Positions 11,245 to 21,645 are shown, counted from the stretch's first letter. The stretch: DNA of 64,000 nucleotides from Bifidobacterium choloepi (GCF_010667615.1 NZ_VYSG01000001.1:620001-684000); one strand, 5' to 3'. The notes: generated by a model from the letters alone, not told the origin. Translations and numbers: made by a program.

Positions 11245-12633
11245 ATGAACCCCTTTTACCTTATTGTGAACATCGTGGGCTTGCTGGTGTTCATAGGTCT
11301 TGGATGGCTGCTGTCGCATGACCGCAAGCACATCCAGTGGAAGTCGGTTGGCTGCCTGGTGCTGCTCAACCTCGTGATTTCCTGGTTCCTCACCTCGTTC
11401 GAATGGGGTCGCGCCGCCGTCCAGGCCTGCGCGAACGGCTTCACCTGGATCGTCGACATCGCCTACCAGGGCGTCAACTTCACGTTCGGCAACTGGATCA
11501 ACTCGGACGGCAGCGCCGTCGTCTACAACGCGGTTGACTCCAGCGGCCAGGTCATCGGTACCGTCACCACCTCGCTCAACTTCGTCGTCCAGACGCTGAT
11601 GCCGATCCTGCTGATCGTCCCGCTGTTCGACATCCTCACCTACATCGGCTTCCTGCCGTGGCTCATCAAGTGGATCGGCCGTGGCCTCGGCTTCATCACC
11701 CGCCGTCCGAAGTTCGAAACGTTCTTCGCCGTCGAGATGATGTTCCTGGGCAACACCGAAGCCCTCGCCGTCTCCAAGATCCAGCTCGAGCGCATGAAGG
11801 CCGACCGTAACGTCACGCTGGCCATGATGTCGATGTCCTGCATCACCGCGTCGATCGTCGGCGCCTACATCCAGATGATCCCGGGCGAGTTCGTCATCAC
11901 GGCTATCCCGCTGAACTGCATCAACGCCCTGCTGATCTCCCACATGCTGTACCCGGTCGAGGTCACGCCGGAAGAGGACGTCATCTACGGCCTCGAAGGC
12001 GCCGGCGACGAGATCCCGGTCGACACCTCCACTCCGGAAGCCCGCGAGGTCGAGTCCAAGGAAGTGGCCGCCTACAAGGCCCTGCCGTGGTACAAGAAGA
12101 TCTTCAAGCACAACCCGGCCAAGCCGAAGAAGGAACCGTTCTTCACCTTCCTGGGCGACTCCATCCTCACCGGTGGCCAGCTGATCCTGATCATCGCCGC
12201 GAACGTCACTGCCTTCGTCGCCCTCACCGGCCTCATCGACGGCATCCTCGGCCTGATCTGGAGCAACCTCTCCCTCGAGAACATCCTCGCCGTCATCCTG
12301 TTCGTCCCGGCCTGGCTGCTCGGCCTCCCGGTGAACGAAGCCTGGCAGTTCGCGCAGTTCATGGGCCTCAAGCTCGTCACCAACGAGTTCGTCGTCATGG
12401 GCGAGATCCAGGACACCGTCAACAACTTCGCCCAGCACTACAAGGCCGAGATCTGCGTGTTCACGACCTCGTTCGCCAACCTCGGCACCCTGGGCATGGT
12501 CATCGCCTGCTTCAAGTCCATGGTCAACAAGGAGAAGAACGACGCGATCTCCAAGCAGATCGGCCGCATCTTCCTCTCCGGCATCCTGGTCTCCCTCTGC
12601 TCCGCCGCCATGGTCGGCCTGTTCGAGTGGTGA
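11245..12633 (+). CDS. nupC: NupC-type concentrative nucleoside transporter
   Basis: A polytopic inner-membrane protein (462 aa) of the CNT family, which imports nucleosides with a proton or sodium. Family signatures are GNTEALAVSKIQLERM in the middle and the C-terminal nucleoside/cation motif LVTNEFVVMGEI. The ATG at 11245 is chosen because AAGGAAG lies about ten bases upstream and the protein then starts at the first membrane helix; an upstream in-frame ATG would add 22 basic residues. A polar loop rich in Glu and Lys lies around 250-300. It heads a plus-strand nucleoside block with deoC-deoB-deoD-deoA, but a hairpin and 554 bp separate it from deoC. The gene uses mostly optimal codons, consistent with high expression. 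Confidence 0.92.
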   Translation: MNPFYLIVNIVGLLVFIGLGWLLSHDRKHIQWKSVGCLVLLNLVISWFLTSFEWGRAAVQACANGFTWIVDIAYQGVNFTFGNWINSDGSAVVYNAVDSSGQVIGTVTTSLNFVVQTLMPILLIVPLFDILTYIGFLPWLIKWIGRGLGFITRRPKFETFFAVEMMFLGNTEALAVSKIQLERMKADRNVTLAMMSMSCITASIVGAYIQMIPGEFVITAIPLNCINALLISHMLYPVEVTPEEDVIYGLEGAGDEIPVDTSTPEAREVESKEVAAYKALPWYKKIFKHNPAKPKKEPFFTFLGDSILTGGQLILIIAANVTAFVALTGLIDGILGLIWSNLSLENILAVILFVPAWLLGLPVNEAWQFAQFMGLKLVTNEFVVMGEIQDTVNNFAQHYKAEICVFTTSFANLGTLGMVIACFKSMVNKEKNDAISKQIGRIFLSGILVSLCSAAMVGLFEW

Positions 12634-12669
12634 TCACCGCCTGACTTACCCACGAATCCAACTCACAAC

Positions 12670-12716
12670 GGCGGGAAGGCTGCCGACACCTCGTCACCTT
12701 CCCGCCGCCAATCTCG
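12670..12716 (+). terminator. Stem-loop after nupC
   Basis: GGCGGGAAGG (12670-12679) pairs perfectly with CCTTCCCGCC (12707-12716) about 35 bases past the nupC stop. No T-tract follows, so it may terminate weakly or protect the mRNA end. Confidence 0.5.
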
Positions 12717-12740
12717 TTGGATTCCCGATTTTTTCATTTC

Positions 12741-12892
12741 GCGACGTTGCACGGCAACCAGCCACGCACTTCGACGAAAGGTGATAACTGAATACCCCGG
12801 GGGGAACGCAACGTCGCCATACCCACGGGGAATCGCCGGAACACCGGCACTTCATAGGGACCTCCGCTCCGCGCAGGGGTCCCTTCTCTTTT
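12741..12892 (+). ncRNA. Candidate structured leader or small RNA upstream of deoC
   Basis: A perfect 10-bp closing stem (GCGACGTTGC 12741-12750 with 12808-12817) encloses a short GGC-AACCA-GCC hairpin, a CACTT/AGGTG hairpin (12767-12783) and a C4/G4 hairpin. It is followed by GCCGG-AACA-CCGGC (12835-12848) and a GGGACC/GGTCCC hairpin with TTCTCTTTT (12857-12892). The order resembles an aptamer plus terminator, but it matches no riboswitch class I know, and deoC begins 295 bases later. Confidence 0.3.
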
Positions 12893-13187
12893 GCGTTCCG
12901 TCCGTCGGATATCGCCAGGCTGGCACGATTCGCCCGCAGCGATGCGCACGGACGGATAGACGGCCCGCCCACGGTTCGCCACGGGCGCAACGCAGTGACT
13001 GGGCAAATAATAAAAATCAGGGTTAGTGTTGCCAACGGAGGCCACTCCCCCATTGAATCGTGTTCCCCAACGATTTCTCCGTGTTCCTTCAGCCAAAGGC
13101 CATGCGGAACGGACTAGAGTCCGGGTAAAACGTTTGGGCAACAGATCGTCCCGATGACGGGACAGAAGGAAAGAAAGGATCCAACCG

Positions 13188-13892
13188 ATGAATCTCACGC
13201 AAGCCGAACTCGCCAAGTACATGGACGCGACGCTGCTCAAGGCCGACGCGACCGAGGAGCAGATCGACGCGATCGTCGCCGACGCGAAGAAGTACAACAC
13301 GGCGTCCGTGTGCGTCAACCCGTACTGGGTGCCGCGCGTCCACAAGGAGCTCGAGGGCACTGACGTCAACACCTGCACCGTCATCGGCTTCCCGCTGGGC
13401 GCCAACACGACGGCGACGAAGGTCTTCGAGACGAACGACGCGATCGACAACGGCGCCGACGAGATCGACATGGTCATCAACATCGGCGAGCTCAAGAGCG
13501 GCAACGACGAGGTCGTCCTCGCCGACATCAAGGCCGTCGCCGACGCCACGCACGCCAAGGGCGCGCTGCTCAAGGTCATCATCGAGACGGCCCTGCTGAC
13601 CGAGGACGAGAAGATCCGCGCGATCAAGATGACGGTCGACGGCGGCGCCGACTACGTCAAGACGTCGACCGGCTTCTCGACGGCCGGCGCCACCGTGCCG
13701 GACGTCGCGCTGATGCGCGAGACGGTCGGCGAGGACTTCGGCGTCAAGGCCGCCGGCGGCATTCACTCGCTGCAGGACGCCTACGACATGATCGAGGCCG
13801 GCGCCACGCGCCTCGGCGTCTCCGCCGCCGTCGCGATCCTCGAGCAGGACGCCGACTCCGCCGACGAAGCCGTCTCCGGCGGCAACTACTGA
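13188..13892 (+). CDS. deoC: Deoxyribose-phosphate aldolase
   Basis: A cytoplasmic class I aldolase (234 aa) that splits 2-deoxyribose-5-phosphate into acetaldehyde and glyceraldehyde-3-phosphate. The Schiff-base lysine is K158 in DYVKTSTGF; the supporting residues lie in the [11 protein letters not shown] segment (about 90-100) and in GVKAAGG near 185. The start ATG at 13188 has AGAAAGGA upstream. It opens the deoC-deoB-deoD-deoA run, and a hairpin separates it from deoB. Its upstream region contains AAAACGTTT, similar to the perfect operator before the MFS gene at 17581, hinting at shared LacI-type control (inference). Confidence 0.95.
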   Translation: MNLTQAELAKYMDATLLKADATEEQIDAIVADAKKYNTASVCVNPYWVPRVHKELEGTDVNTCTVIGFPLGANTTATKVFETNDAIDNGADEIDMVINIGELKSGNDEVVLADIKAVADATHAKGALLKVIIETALLTEDEKIRAIKMTVDGGADYVKTSTGFSTAGATVPDVALMRETVGEDFGVKAAGGIHSLQDAYDMIEAGATRLGVSAAVAILEQDADSADEAVSGGNY

Positions 13893-13908
13893 TCCGTACC
13901 CGGATCCT

Positions 13909-13931
13909 GGCTCCCGCCTAGGGCGGGAGCC
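13909..13931 (+). terminator. Intercistronic hairpin deoC-deoB
   Basis: GGCTCCCGCC (13909-13918) pairs with GGCGGGAGCC (13922-13931). There is no T-tract, so it is more likely an mRNA processing or attenuating structure inside the deo transcript. Confidence 0.5.
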
Positions 13932-13968
13932 CCCACCAACCTTTCAACGACGAAAGAAGTTTTTCATC

Positions 13969-15183
13969 ATGACCTATCGTTACAAGCGCGTGTTCGCCAT
14001 CGCACTCGATTCCATCGGCATCGGCGAGGCGCCGGATGCCGCGAAGTTCAACGACGTCGGCGCCGACACGCTCGGCCACATCGGCAAGTACTTCGCCGAG
14101 AACGTCGACGGCGGCCTGAAGCTGCCGAACCTGCAGAAGCTCGGCCTGGGCAACATCCGCCCGGCCGACGATCCGATCCCCGGCTGCGAGCCGGTCGAGC
14201 ATCCGATCGGCGACTTCGGCAAGATGACGATCACGAGCTGGGGCAACGACTCGCTCGACGGCCACTGGGAAATGATGTGCCTGCCGGTCAAGTTCAACAT
14301 GTCCTTCTTCCCGGAAGGCTTCCCGCAGGAAATCGTCGACAAGCTCGAGAAGTTCTCGGGCCGCAAGGTCATCGTCAACAAGCCGTACTCGGGCACCGAG
14401 GTCATCAAGGACTACGGCGAGCACCAGATGGAGACCGGCGACCTGATCCTGTACACGTCCGGCGACTCGGTGCTGCAGATCGCCGCCCACGAGGACGTCA
14501 TTCCGGTCGACGAGCTCTACCGCATCTGCGAGTACGCCCGCACGCTGATCAACGGCCCGGAGATCGTCATGGGTCGCGTCATCGCGCGTCCGTACGTCGG
14601 TCCGGACAAGGATCACTTCGTGCGCACGGCGAACCGCCACGACTACGGCCTGGAGCCCACCGAGGACACGGCGCTCGACTTCCTGCACAACGCCGGCATC
14701 GACGTGCTTACCGTCGGCAAGACCTACGACATCTTCTCCGGCCACGGCGTCGACAAGTTCTGGCGCAACCAGTCGAACATGGACGGCATGGACCATGTCG
14801 ACGAGGCGATGAACGAGGACTTCACCGGTCTGTGCTTCGTCAACCTCGTCGACTTCGACGCGATGTACGGCCACCGCAGGAACGCCCTGGGCGACGGCCA
14901 GGCGCTGATGGACTTCGACAACCGTCTCGGCACCGTGCTGGCGAACATGCACGACGACGACCTGCTGATCATCACGGCCGACCACGGCAACGACCCGACG
15001 TACACCGGCACCGACCACACGCGTGAATACGTGCCGCTGCTCGCCTACTCGCCGTCGATGATCCACCCCGGCCAGTCGCTCGGCATCCGCTCGACGGCCT
15101 CCGACATGGGCGCGACGATCCTCGACAACTTCCAGGTCGCCGGCAACGGCAACGGCCTGAGCTTCCTGACGCACGTCGCCTAG
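13969..15183 (+). CDS. deoB: Phosphopentomutase
   Basis: An alkaline-phosphatase-superfamily enzyme (404 aa) that interconverts (deoxy)ribose-1-phosphate and (deoxy)ribose-5-phosphate, linking nucleoside phosphorolysis to deoC. Metal ligands are visible in the N-terminal [14 protein letters not shown] and in [24 protein letters not shown] near the C-terminus; [14 protein letters not shown] also matches DeoB. The ATG at 13969 has AAAGAAG upstream. It is the second gene of the deo run, and the length is typical of the family. Confidence 0.96.
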   Translation: MTYRYKRVFAIALDSIGIGEAPDAAKFNDVGADTLGHIGKYFAENVDGGLKLPNLQKLGLGNIRPADDPIPGCEPVEHPIGDFGKMTITSWGNDSLDGHWEMMCLPVKFNMSFFPEGFPQEIVDKLEKFSGRKVIVNKPYSGTEVIKDYGEHQMETGDLILYTSGDSVLQIAAHEDVIPVDELYRICEYARTLINGPEIVMGRVIARPYVGPDKDHFVRTANRHDYGLEPTEDTALDFLHNAGIDVLTVGKTYDIFSGHGVDKFWRNQSNMDGMDHVDEAMNEDFTGLCFVNLVDFDAMYGHRRNALGDGQALMDFDNRLGTVLANMHDDDLLIITADHGNDPTYTGTDHTREYVPLLAYSPSMIHPGQSLGIRSTASDMGATILDNFQVAGNGNGLSFLTHVA

Positions 15184-15238
15184 CACGGAGCCGCACAGTA
15201 CAGCATCGTTCAACGAAGAACACGAAAGGAGCCACCCC

Positions 15239-15952
15239 ATGGCCACTCCCCATAACGAAGCAGAACCCGGCGACTACGCCGAGACCGTCCTGATGCCCGG
15301 CGACCCGCTGCGCGCCAAGTACATCGCCGAAACGTTCCTCGACGACGCGCGCCAGGTCAACGGCGTGCGCAACTGCCTGGGCTACACCGGCACCTACAAG
15401 GGCGTGCCGGTCTCCACTCAGGCGTCCGGCATGGGCATTCCGTCGCTGTCGATCTACACCCACGAGCTCGCCAGCGTCTACGGCGTCAAGAACATCATCC
15501 GCGTCGGATCGTGCGGCGGCGTCGGCAAGGACGTCAAGCTGCGTGACATCATCCTCGGCGAGGGCTCGACGACCGATTCGGCCGTCATCGAGAACACGTT
15601 CCAGCCGGGCATCCACTACGCGCCGATCGCCGACTTCGAGCTGCTGGACACCGCCTACCACAAGGCGAAGGAGCTCGGCATCTCCACGAAGGTCGGCGAC
15701 GTGTACGCCGCGGACCGCTTCTACAACGACAACGTCGACATGGAGCGCCTGCGCGACTACGGCGTGCTCGGCATCGAGATGGAATCGGCCGGCCTGTACC
15801 TGCTCGGCAAGCAGCTCGGCTTCCGCGCGCTGTCCATCCTGACCGTCTCCGACATGATCTTCGGCGAGGGTTCCACGACGAGCGAGGAGCGCGAGCGCTC
15901 GTTCAACGACATGATCACGCTCGCCCTCGAGACGGCGATCGCCGTCAAGTGA
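15239..15952 (+). CDS. deoD: Purine-nucleoside phosphorylase, DeoD type
   Basis: A hexameric-type purine nucleoside phosphorylase (237 aa) that releases purine bases and (deoxy)ribose-1-phosphate. Motifs are MPGDPLRAKYIAE (phosphate binding), VGSCGGVG, the ribose-binding EMES (in LGIEMESAGLY) and the catalytic aspartate in LTVSDMIFG. AAAGGAG lies eight bases before the ATG. It follows deoB in the deo run. The family assignment is clear; which purines are preferred is not visible. Confidence 0.96.
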   Translation: MATPHNEAEPGDYAETVLMPGDPLRAKYIAETFLDDARQVNGVRNCLGYTGTYKGVPVSTQASGMGIPSLSIYTHELASVYGVKNIIRVGSCGGVGKDVKLRDIILGEGSTTDSAVIENTFQPGIHYAPIADFELLDTAYHKAKELGISTKVGDVYAADRFYNDNVDMERLRDYGVLGIEMESAGLYLLGKQLGFRALSILTVSDMIFGEGSTTSEERERSFNDMITLALETAIAVK

Positions 15953-15959
15953 CACCGGG

Positions 15960-15984
15960 GCCGCCTCCCCGCGCGGGAGGCGGC
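15960..15984 (+). terminator. Intercistronic hairpin deoD-deoA
   Basis: GCCGCCTCCC (15960-15969), loop CGCGC, GGGAGGCGGC (15975-15984), with only CTTG after it. It may be a partial terminator. A GGAAGAATCGTTC motif follows before deoA. Confidence 0.5.
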
Positions 15985-16039
15985 CTTGCCGGAAGAATCG
16001 TTCAAACTATTGAGAACCATGGAAACGAGGAGGTTTCCC

Positions 16040-17338
<1,299 letters not shown>

Positions 17339-17467
17339 CGGCGCCCCGGTCCGGCATGCCAGGCCAGCCGGGCGTGTCGGACCGGTCCGGCATGCCTGGC
17401 AATCCCAATAGACAGGCCGCGTCCACAGCCTGTCGCAACTACCCCGTATACTTCTAGGAGGTAAGAC

Positions 17468-17483
17468 GATAAAACGTTTTATC
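17468..17483. promoter_or_regulatory. Perfect LacI-type operator
   Basis: GATAAAACGTTTTATC is a perfect 16-bp palindrome with the central CG typical of LacI-family operators. It is nested in a wider TAGGAG...CTCCTA repeat. A TATACT -10-like hexamer (17447-17452) places it just downstream of a likely transcription start, a repressing position for the gene at 17581. No lacI gene is adjacent. Confidence 0.6.
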
Positions 17484-17580
17484 TCCTAGTTTTCATTTGA
17501 GCCTCACGCTTTGGTTCCCCGTTAGACACACCACCCCGAGGGGCATTACCGTCGAATATCACTTCGTCCAGAGAGAGAAC

Positions 17581-18996
17581 ATGAGCACAAGCGGGAATGT
17601 GAAAGAGGAACGGACCAGCGCGGCGTCGCGCGAATCGTTCGAGGAAACGGCACGGAAGGCGAAGCGCACGCTGATTCCGCTGCTGGTCATCTACTTTGTC
17701 GGCGTGCTGTGCCTGCAGGCCTTCAACATGGTGTTCGACAAGATCGGCACCGACGTCGGCGCGCCGAACCAGGCGTCGCTGATCACCGCCATTCCGGGCG
17801 TCGTGCTCGGCATTGTCTGCTTCGTCTACGGCTCGCTTGGCGACTTCGCGTCGCTGCGCAAGATGACGATGTTCGGCATCGCCGCGCTCGTGCTCGGCTC
17901 GGTCTGCGGCTTCCTGATCCACGGCAACCTGATCTTCGTCATCCTGTTCCGCATCATCCAGACGATCGGCTACCAGACGGCCGGCTCCGTCTACCTCGTC
18001 ATCGTCGCGCGGTACCTGCCGCTCAAGAGCAAGCTGCTCTACTTCGGCATCTTCACGGCCGACTACCAGTTCGCGACGGCCATCGGCGTGCTGTGCGCCG
18101 GCATCTTCAGCACGATCAGCTGGGCCATCCTGTTCCTGATCCCGGTCGTCGTCATCGTTCTCGTCCCGACGCTGATGAAGAACCTGCCGGGCGCGACCGG
18201 CGGCAAGACCCACATCGACGTGCCGGGCTTCGGCCTGTTCGGCGTCGGCATCCTGTTCCTGACGCTGTTCTTCTCGATGCTGTACTGGTGGATGCTCGTC
18301 GTCTCGATCGCGTTCTTCACGCTGTTCGCCGTCTACATCTCGAAGGCGAAGGATCCGTTCATCACGCCGGAGTTCTTCAAGAACGTGCGCTGGCGCAAGG
18401 CCGTCCTGCTCATCTTCATCTTCTACTTCGTCAACTACTCGGTCACGCCGCTCGTCAACAGCTTCGGCGCCGACGTCTTCGGCCTGTCCTCGTCGCAGAT
18501 TTCGTTCATGCTGCTGCCGGCGCTGATCATCGCGACGATCACCGGCGTGTGCTCGGGCCAGATCGCGACGAGCCTGGGCAAGCACCACGCCGTCATCGTC
18601 GGTGGCTCGCTGATGGCGTTCGGCCTCGCGGCTGCCGGCCTGACGATCGGCCTCGGCCCGATCGCGTTCGGCATCATGATCGTCTTCTTCTACTCGGGCA
18701 TGGCCACGATCTACTCCCCGACCGTCGACACGGTGCTCGGCACGCTGCCGCCGGAGCAGACCGGCCGCGGCGTCGGCATGAACGATCTCGCGATGCAAGG
18801 CTCCGCCGCAATCGGCATCGCGCTGTTCGGCGGCCCGATCGCCGACCAGCCGTTCGCCTCGCTGCACCTGCTCGGCACGCAGGGCTCCGGCGCCAACGCG
18901 ATGATCCTGCTCGTCATCTACGCCGTCATCGTCCTCTTCGGCGTCATCTGGATGCAGCTGCACCACAAGAGCTTCTATCAGGACATCGAGAAGTAA
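17581..18996 (+). CDS. MFS transporter, 14-helix DHA2-like
   Basis: The 471-aa product has a polar N-terminus of about 30 residues followed by around 14 hydrophobic segments. The length and the absence of a large central loop fit DHA2-type drug/proton antiporters, but no substrate-specific motif is recognised. The ATG at 17581 is taken because upstream codons are not membrane-protein-like; the ribosome-binding site is weak (GAGAG). The gene follows the deo run on the same strand but has its own promoter-operator region (TATACT and the 16-bp palindrome at 17468), so it is probably induced separately by an unknown LacI regulator. Export or uptake of a nucleoside-related compound is possible but unproved. 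Confidence 0.8.
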   Translation: MSTSGNVKEERTSAASRESFEETARKAKRTLIPLLVIYFVGVLCLQAFNMVFDKIGTDVGAPNQASLITAIPGVVLGIVCFVYGSLGDFASLRKMTMFGIAALVLGSVCGFLIHGNLIFVILFRIIQTIGYQTAGSVYLVIVARYLPLKSKLLYFGIFTADYQFATAIGVLCAGIFSTISWAILFLIPVVVIVLVPTLMKNLPGATGGKTHIDVPGFGLFGVGILFLTLFFSMLYWWMLVVSIAFFTLFAVYISKAKDPFITPEFFKNVRWRKAVLLIFIFYFVNYSVTPLVNSFGADVFGLSSSQISFMLLPALIIATITGVCSGQIATSLGKHHAVIVGGSLMAFGLAAAGLTIGLGPIAFGIMIVFFYSGMATIYSPTVDTVLGTLPPEQTGRGVGMNDLAMQGSAAIGIALFGGPIADQPFASLHLLGTQGSGANAMILLVIYAVIVLFGVIWMQLHHKSFYQDIEK

Positions 18997-19048
18997 GGAG
19001 CACGCCAGGGAGTCATATTTTCAAGTAGCCACGAATAACGCAACCATG

Positions 19049-19111
19049 CGCTGGTGGGGTGTCACGTCCCGTGACTTGATCACGGTCTCGTGACACCCCA
19101 CCAGCGTTTTT
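19049..19111 (+). terminator. Strong intrinsic terminator of the MFS gene
   Basis: An 18-bp perfect stem (CGCTGGTGGGGTGTCACG at 19049-19066 with 19089-19106) is followed by TTTTTAT. Confidence 0.85.
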
Positions 19112-19120
19112 ATCTGCTGA

Positions 19121-19176
19121 CCTTTTTCATGTCACAAGCAAGAGATGGCAAGCTTGGGTCTGCGACATGAAAAAGG
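19121..19176. repeat. Dispersed palindrome, ATGTCRC family
   Basis: CCTTTTTCATGTC (19121-19133) pairs with GACATGAAAAAGG (19164-19176); the inner 30 bases are imperfect. It lies between two convergent genes. The T-run is on the 5' side of the arm, so this is not a standard terminator. Confidence 0.65.
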
Positions 19177-19210
19177 GAAATGACGTCCAAAAGGAAAGGA
19201 AGAACGGTAG

Positions 19211-19861
19211 CTACCGTCGACGGATTTCGCGGCCGCTGGCGAAGTGGTCGAGAGCGCCGGTCTTCGCGATCGCGACGAACAGGAACCAGCTGGCGACGCC
19301 GGCGATCAGCACGCCGCCGATCGTCTCGCTGATCATGTGCACGATTCCCCGCGGGCTATTGAACGCCACGCCCTGATACTGGAACAGCATCAGGTAGACG
19401 CCGTATTCGAGCGCCACGCACAGGCCGGAGAGCATCGCCATCGGTAGCGAGAATCGTCTGTATCTCGTCACGGCGAACGGCAGCTCGGCGAACAGGCCCT
19501 GCAGGATGGCCGAAACGAAGACGAAACCGAAGCCGAACTGGTTGCCCATGACCATCTCGGCGAAGCAGCCGACGAGGTTGACGTAGACGGCGGCGCCCGG
19601 CTTGCGCAGGATCAGCACGGCGAGCGTGCCGGAGAAATACCAGACGGCATGCAGCACGCTCGCGCAGCCCGGCAGCAACGCGCCGAGCACCGGCGAGATC
19701 GACGAATAGGCGAAATTGAATCCCCAGAAAATGACGCCGCAGGCGACGCCGAGCGCCGCCCCGACGGCAATGTCGGCCGGTCGCCAGCGCAGGCGGCGAC
19801 GGCCGGAGACACGGACCTGTGCCTCGGAAGAACGATTGGATACGGAAATCTGCGTAGACAT
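19211..19861 (-). CDS. YkoE-like ECF transporter S component
   Basis: A small membrane protein (216 aa) with about six hydrophobic segments after a basic N-terminus (RRRLRWRPADIAVGAALGVACGVIFW), which resembles YkoE, the substrate-binding S component of thiamine or thiamine-precursor ECF importers. The conserved region EMVMGNQFGFGFVFVSAILQG also fits. The start at 19861 is the first ATG giving a family-sized protein, though no good ribosome-binding site precedes it. Partner ATPase and T-component genes (YkoD, YkoC) are not next to it in this window, and I see no TPP riboswitch motif upstream, so the vitamin substrate is tentative. It converges with the MFS gene. Confidence 0.7.
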   Translation of the reverse strand: MSTQISVSNRSSEAQVRVSGRRRLRWRPADIAVGAALGVACGVIFWGFNFAYSSISPVLGALLPGCASVLHAVWYFSGTLAVLILRKPGAAVYVNLVGCFAEMVMGNQFGFGFVFVSAILQGLFAELPFAVTRYRRFSLPMAMLSGLCVALEYGVYLMLFQYQGVAFNSPRGIVHMISETIGGVLIAGVASWFLFVAIAKTGALDHFASGREIRRR

Positions 19862-20035
19862 GGCTCGCGCCTGCTTTCGCTCAGTCGGCCCCGGATCGTC
19901 CGGCGCCGCCGCTGCGCACGGTCTGGGAAACATGGCCGGCGATCCTTGACCTGCGCAGCCCGGGCGGATCGCCGAGCCCTACCCTAGCAGCGGCCACGCC
20001 GGGCGGCCAGCAAAAGGTCACGTTGCGGCCGTCCC

Positions 20036-20086
20036 TTTTTCATGTCACGAGCCCGGGCTGGCAGCCCGGGCTTGTGACATGAAAAG
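20036..20086. repeat. Dispersed palindrome, ATGTCRC family
   Basis: Arms of 24 bp with one mismatch (20036-20059 and 20063-20086) share CTTTTCATGTCAC at the outside with the copy at 19121 and carry an AGCCCGGGCT core. It lies just past the xylB stop. Confidence 0.75.
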
Positions 20087-20109
20087 CAGGCAAACAGACT
20101 GGCCGAACC

Positions 20110-21645
20110 TTACAGCAGCGACGCGGCCTGCTTGGCGGCACCGATCGCGACGTATTCGTCGGTAGGCGGCAGCTCGACCGGCATCTCGAAGACGAGCGGG
20201 GCGATCGAGCGCGTGGCGGCACCGCGGGCGCCTCCGCCGATCATCAGCAGCCGGTCGATCGGCGCGCCGAGCGAGCGGATCAGGTCGAGGCAGTAGCGCT
20301 GCGAGCCGAGCATGCCCTCGACGAACGCGCGCGCGAAGTTCGGCCGGTTCATGTTCGCCATCGTCATGCCGGACAATGTGCCGGTCGCGTCGGGCAGGTT
20401 CGGCGTGCGTTCGCCATCGAAGTACGGGACGAGTTTCAGGCCGCCGGCGCCGGGTCGCGACGACAGCGCCAGCTTGTCGAACTCGGCGTAGTCGACGTCG
20501 AGGACGGCGCGGCCAGCGTCGATGATCTTCGAGCCGTTGATCGTGCAGGCGAGCGGCAGGAAATGGCCAGTGCAGTCGGCGAAGCCGGAGACCGACCCAC
20601 TCGGATCGTAGACTGGCGTCGGCGAGACGGCGGCGACGACGCCGGACGTGCCGAGCGAGATCGAGACGTCGCCGACTTCCATGCCCAGGCCCAGCGACGC
20701 CATCGCGTTGTCGCCGCCGCCCGGCCCAATCAGGCAGCCGTGCGTCGTCGCGGAGCCGATGACGACGTCGTTGACGGCCGCGCCGGGCACCGTCGGCGCG
20801 ACTTCCTCGTGCGAATCGTCGCCGATGACGCCGGCGACGGCAGTCGGCCCGAGGACAGCCGGTAGCACGATGCTCCCGGCGATCGCCAGCGCCTCGTCAG
20901 TCGGCCGGCCGGTCGCCGGGTCGGTGCCGAACGCCATCGCGAGCAGGTCGCGGCGGTACTCGCCGCTCGCCGCGTCGAAATACAGCGTGCCGGACGCGTC
21001 GGAGCGGTCGGTGACGAGCCGGTCGAGCCGGGCCTCCTCGCCGTCGGCGACCGGCCCGTAGCCGGCGATGCGCCACGTCAGCCAGTCGTGCGGCAGGCAG
21101 ATCGCGGCGATCTTCGCGGCATTCTCCGGCTCGTGCTCGGCCACCCAGCGCACCTTCGTCAGCGTGTAGGACGCGACCGGCGACGATCCGACCGCCCTCA
21201 CCCAGCGCAGGCGGCCGCGCACGGCGGGATCGTCGAGCGCGTCGTCGCCCCCGTCGGCGAGGACAGTGGCGACCATGCCGGCGAGAATCGGGTCGTCGAG
21301 TTCGTCGTCGGCGAACGGCAGCCTGCCGAGGTCGTCGATCAGCGCGGCGGCCTGCGGCGCCGAGCTCGTGTCGTTCCACAGCAGCGCGTCGCGGATGACG
21401 CGGCCCTGCCGGTCGAGCAGCACCATGCCGTGCTGCTGGCCGCCGACGGCAATCGCCTCGACGTCGGCGAGGCCGCCGGCCTGCTCGGCCGCCTCGAGAA
21501 ACGCCGTCCACCAGTAGTCGGGATTGATGGACGATCCGTCCGGGTGGCGCGCCTGCCCGAATCTCACCATGGCGCCCGTCCCGGCGTCCGTCACGCGCAC
21601 CTTGCACGATTGCGTGGACGTGTCCACGCCTGCCACCAGCTTCAT
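20110..21645 (-). CDS. xylB: Xylulokinase
   Basis: A FGGY-family carbohydrate kinase (511 aa) that phosphorylates D-xylulose to xylulose-5-phosphate, a direct substrate of the bifid shunt. Motifs are the N-terminal phosphate loop VAGVDTSTQSCKVRV, the substrate region AVGGQQHGMVLLD with a nearby WNDTSS, and the C-terminal GGGARG ATP site. AAAGGAG lies seven bases before the ATG at 21645. The gene is divergent from a ROK regulator, and an XylR-like palindrome lies between them. With xylA at 34838 it forms the xylose pathway, which supports xylulose over other ketoses. Confidence 0.92.
   Translation of the reverse strand: MKLVAGVDTSTQSCKVRVTDAGTGAMVRFGQARHPDGSSINPDYWWTAFLEAAEQAGGLADVEAIAVGGQQHGMVLLDRQGRVIRDALLWNDTSSAPQAAALIDDLGRLPFADDELDDPILAGMVATVLADGGDDALDDPAVRGRLRWVRAVGSSPVASYTLTKVRWVAEHEPENAAKIAAICLPHDWLTWRIAGYGPVADGEEARLDRLVTDRSDASGTLYFDAASGEYRRDLLAMAFGTDPATGRPTDEALAIAGSIVLPAVLGPTAVAGVIGDDSHEEVAPTVPGAAVNDVVIGSATTHGCLIGPGGGDNAMASLGLGMEVGDVSISLGTSGVVAAVSPTPVYDPSGSVSGFADCTGHFLPLACTINGSKIIDAGRAVLDVDYAEFDKLALSSRPGAGGLKLVPYFDGERTPNLPDATGTLSGMTMANMNRPNFARAFVEGMLGSQRYCLDLIRSLGAPIDRLLMIGGGARGAATRSIAPLVFEMPVELPPTDEYVAIGAAKQAASLL

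Larger units (their letters stand above)
12634..13187. other. Intergenic region nupC-deoC with RNA-like structure
   Basis: This 554-bp gap has no supported gene. It holds the nupC hairpin, a candidate structured RNA ending in a terminator-like hairpin at 12857-12883, an inverted repeat TCCGTCCGT / ACGGACGGA around 12900-12956, and AAAACGTTT near 13127, which resembles the core of the operator at 17468. Confidence 0.5.

Noticed and set aside
12753-12783. SAM-I riboswitch upstream of deoC
   Set aside because: GGCAACC and AAAGGTGATAA resemble S-box pieces, but the P1/P2 GAGGGA and GCCC elements are missing, and the context is not methionine metabolism.
17455-17461. AGGAGGT as a ribosome-binding site of an unseen small gene
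   Set aside because: No start codon follows at usable distance; it is part of the outer TAGGAG/CTCCTA arm around the operator.
19862-20035. TPP riboswitch before the YkoE-like gene
   Set aside because: CTGAGA and the second conserved GGATAATGCCAGCGAAGG-type block are not found on the minus strand.
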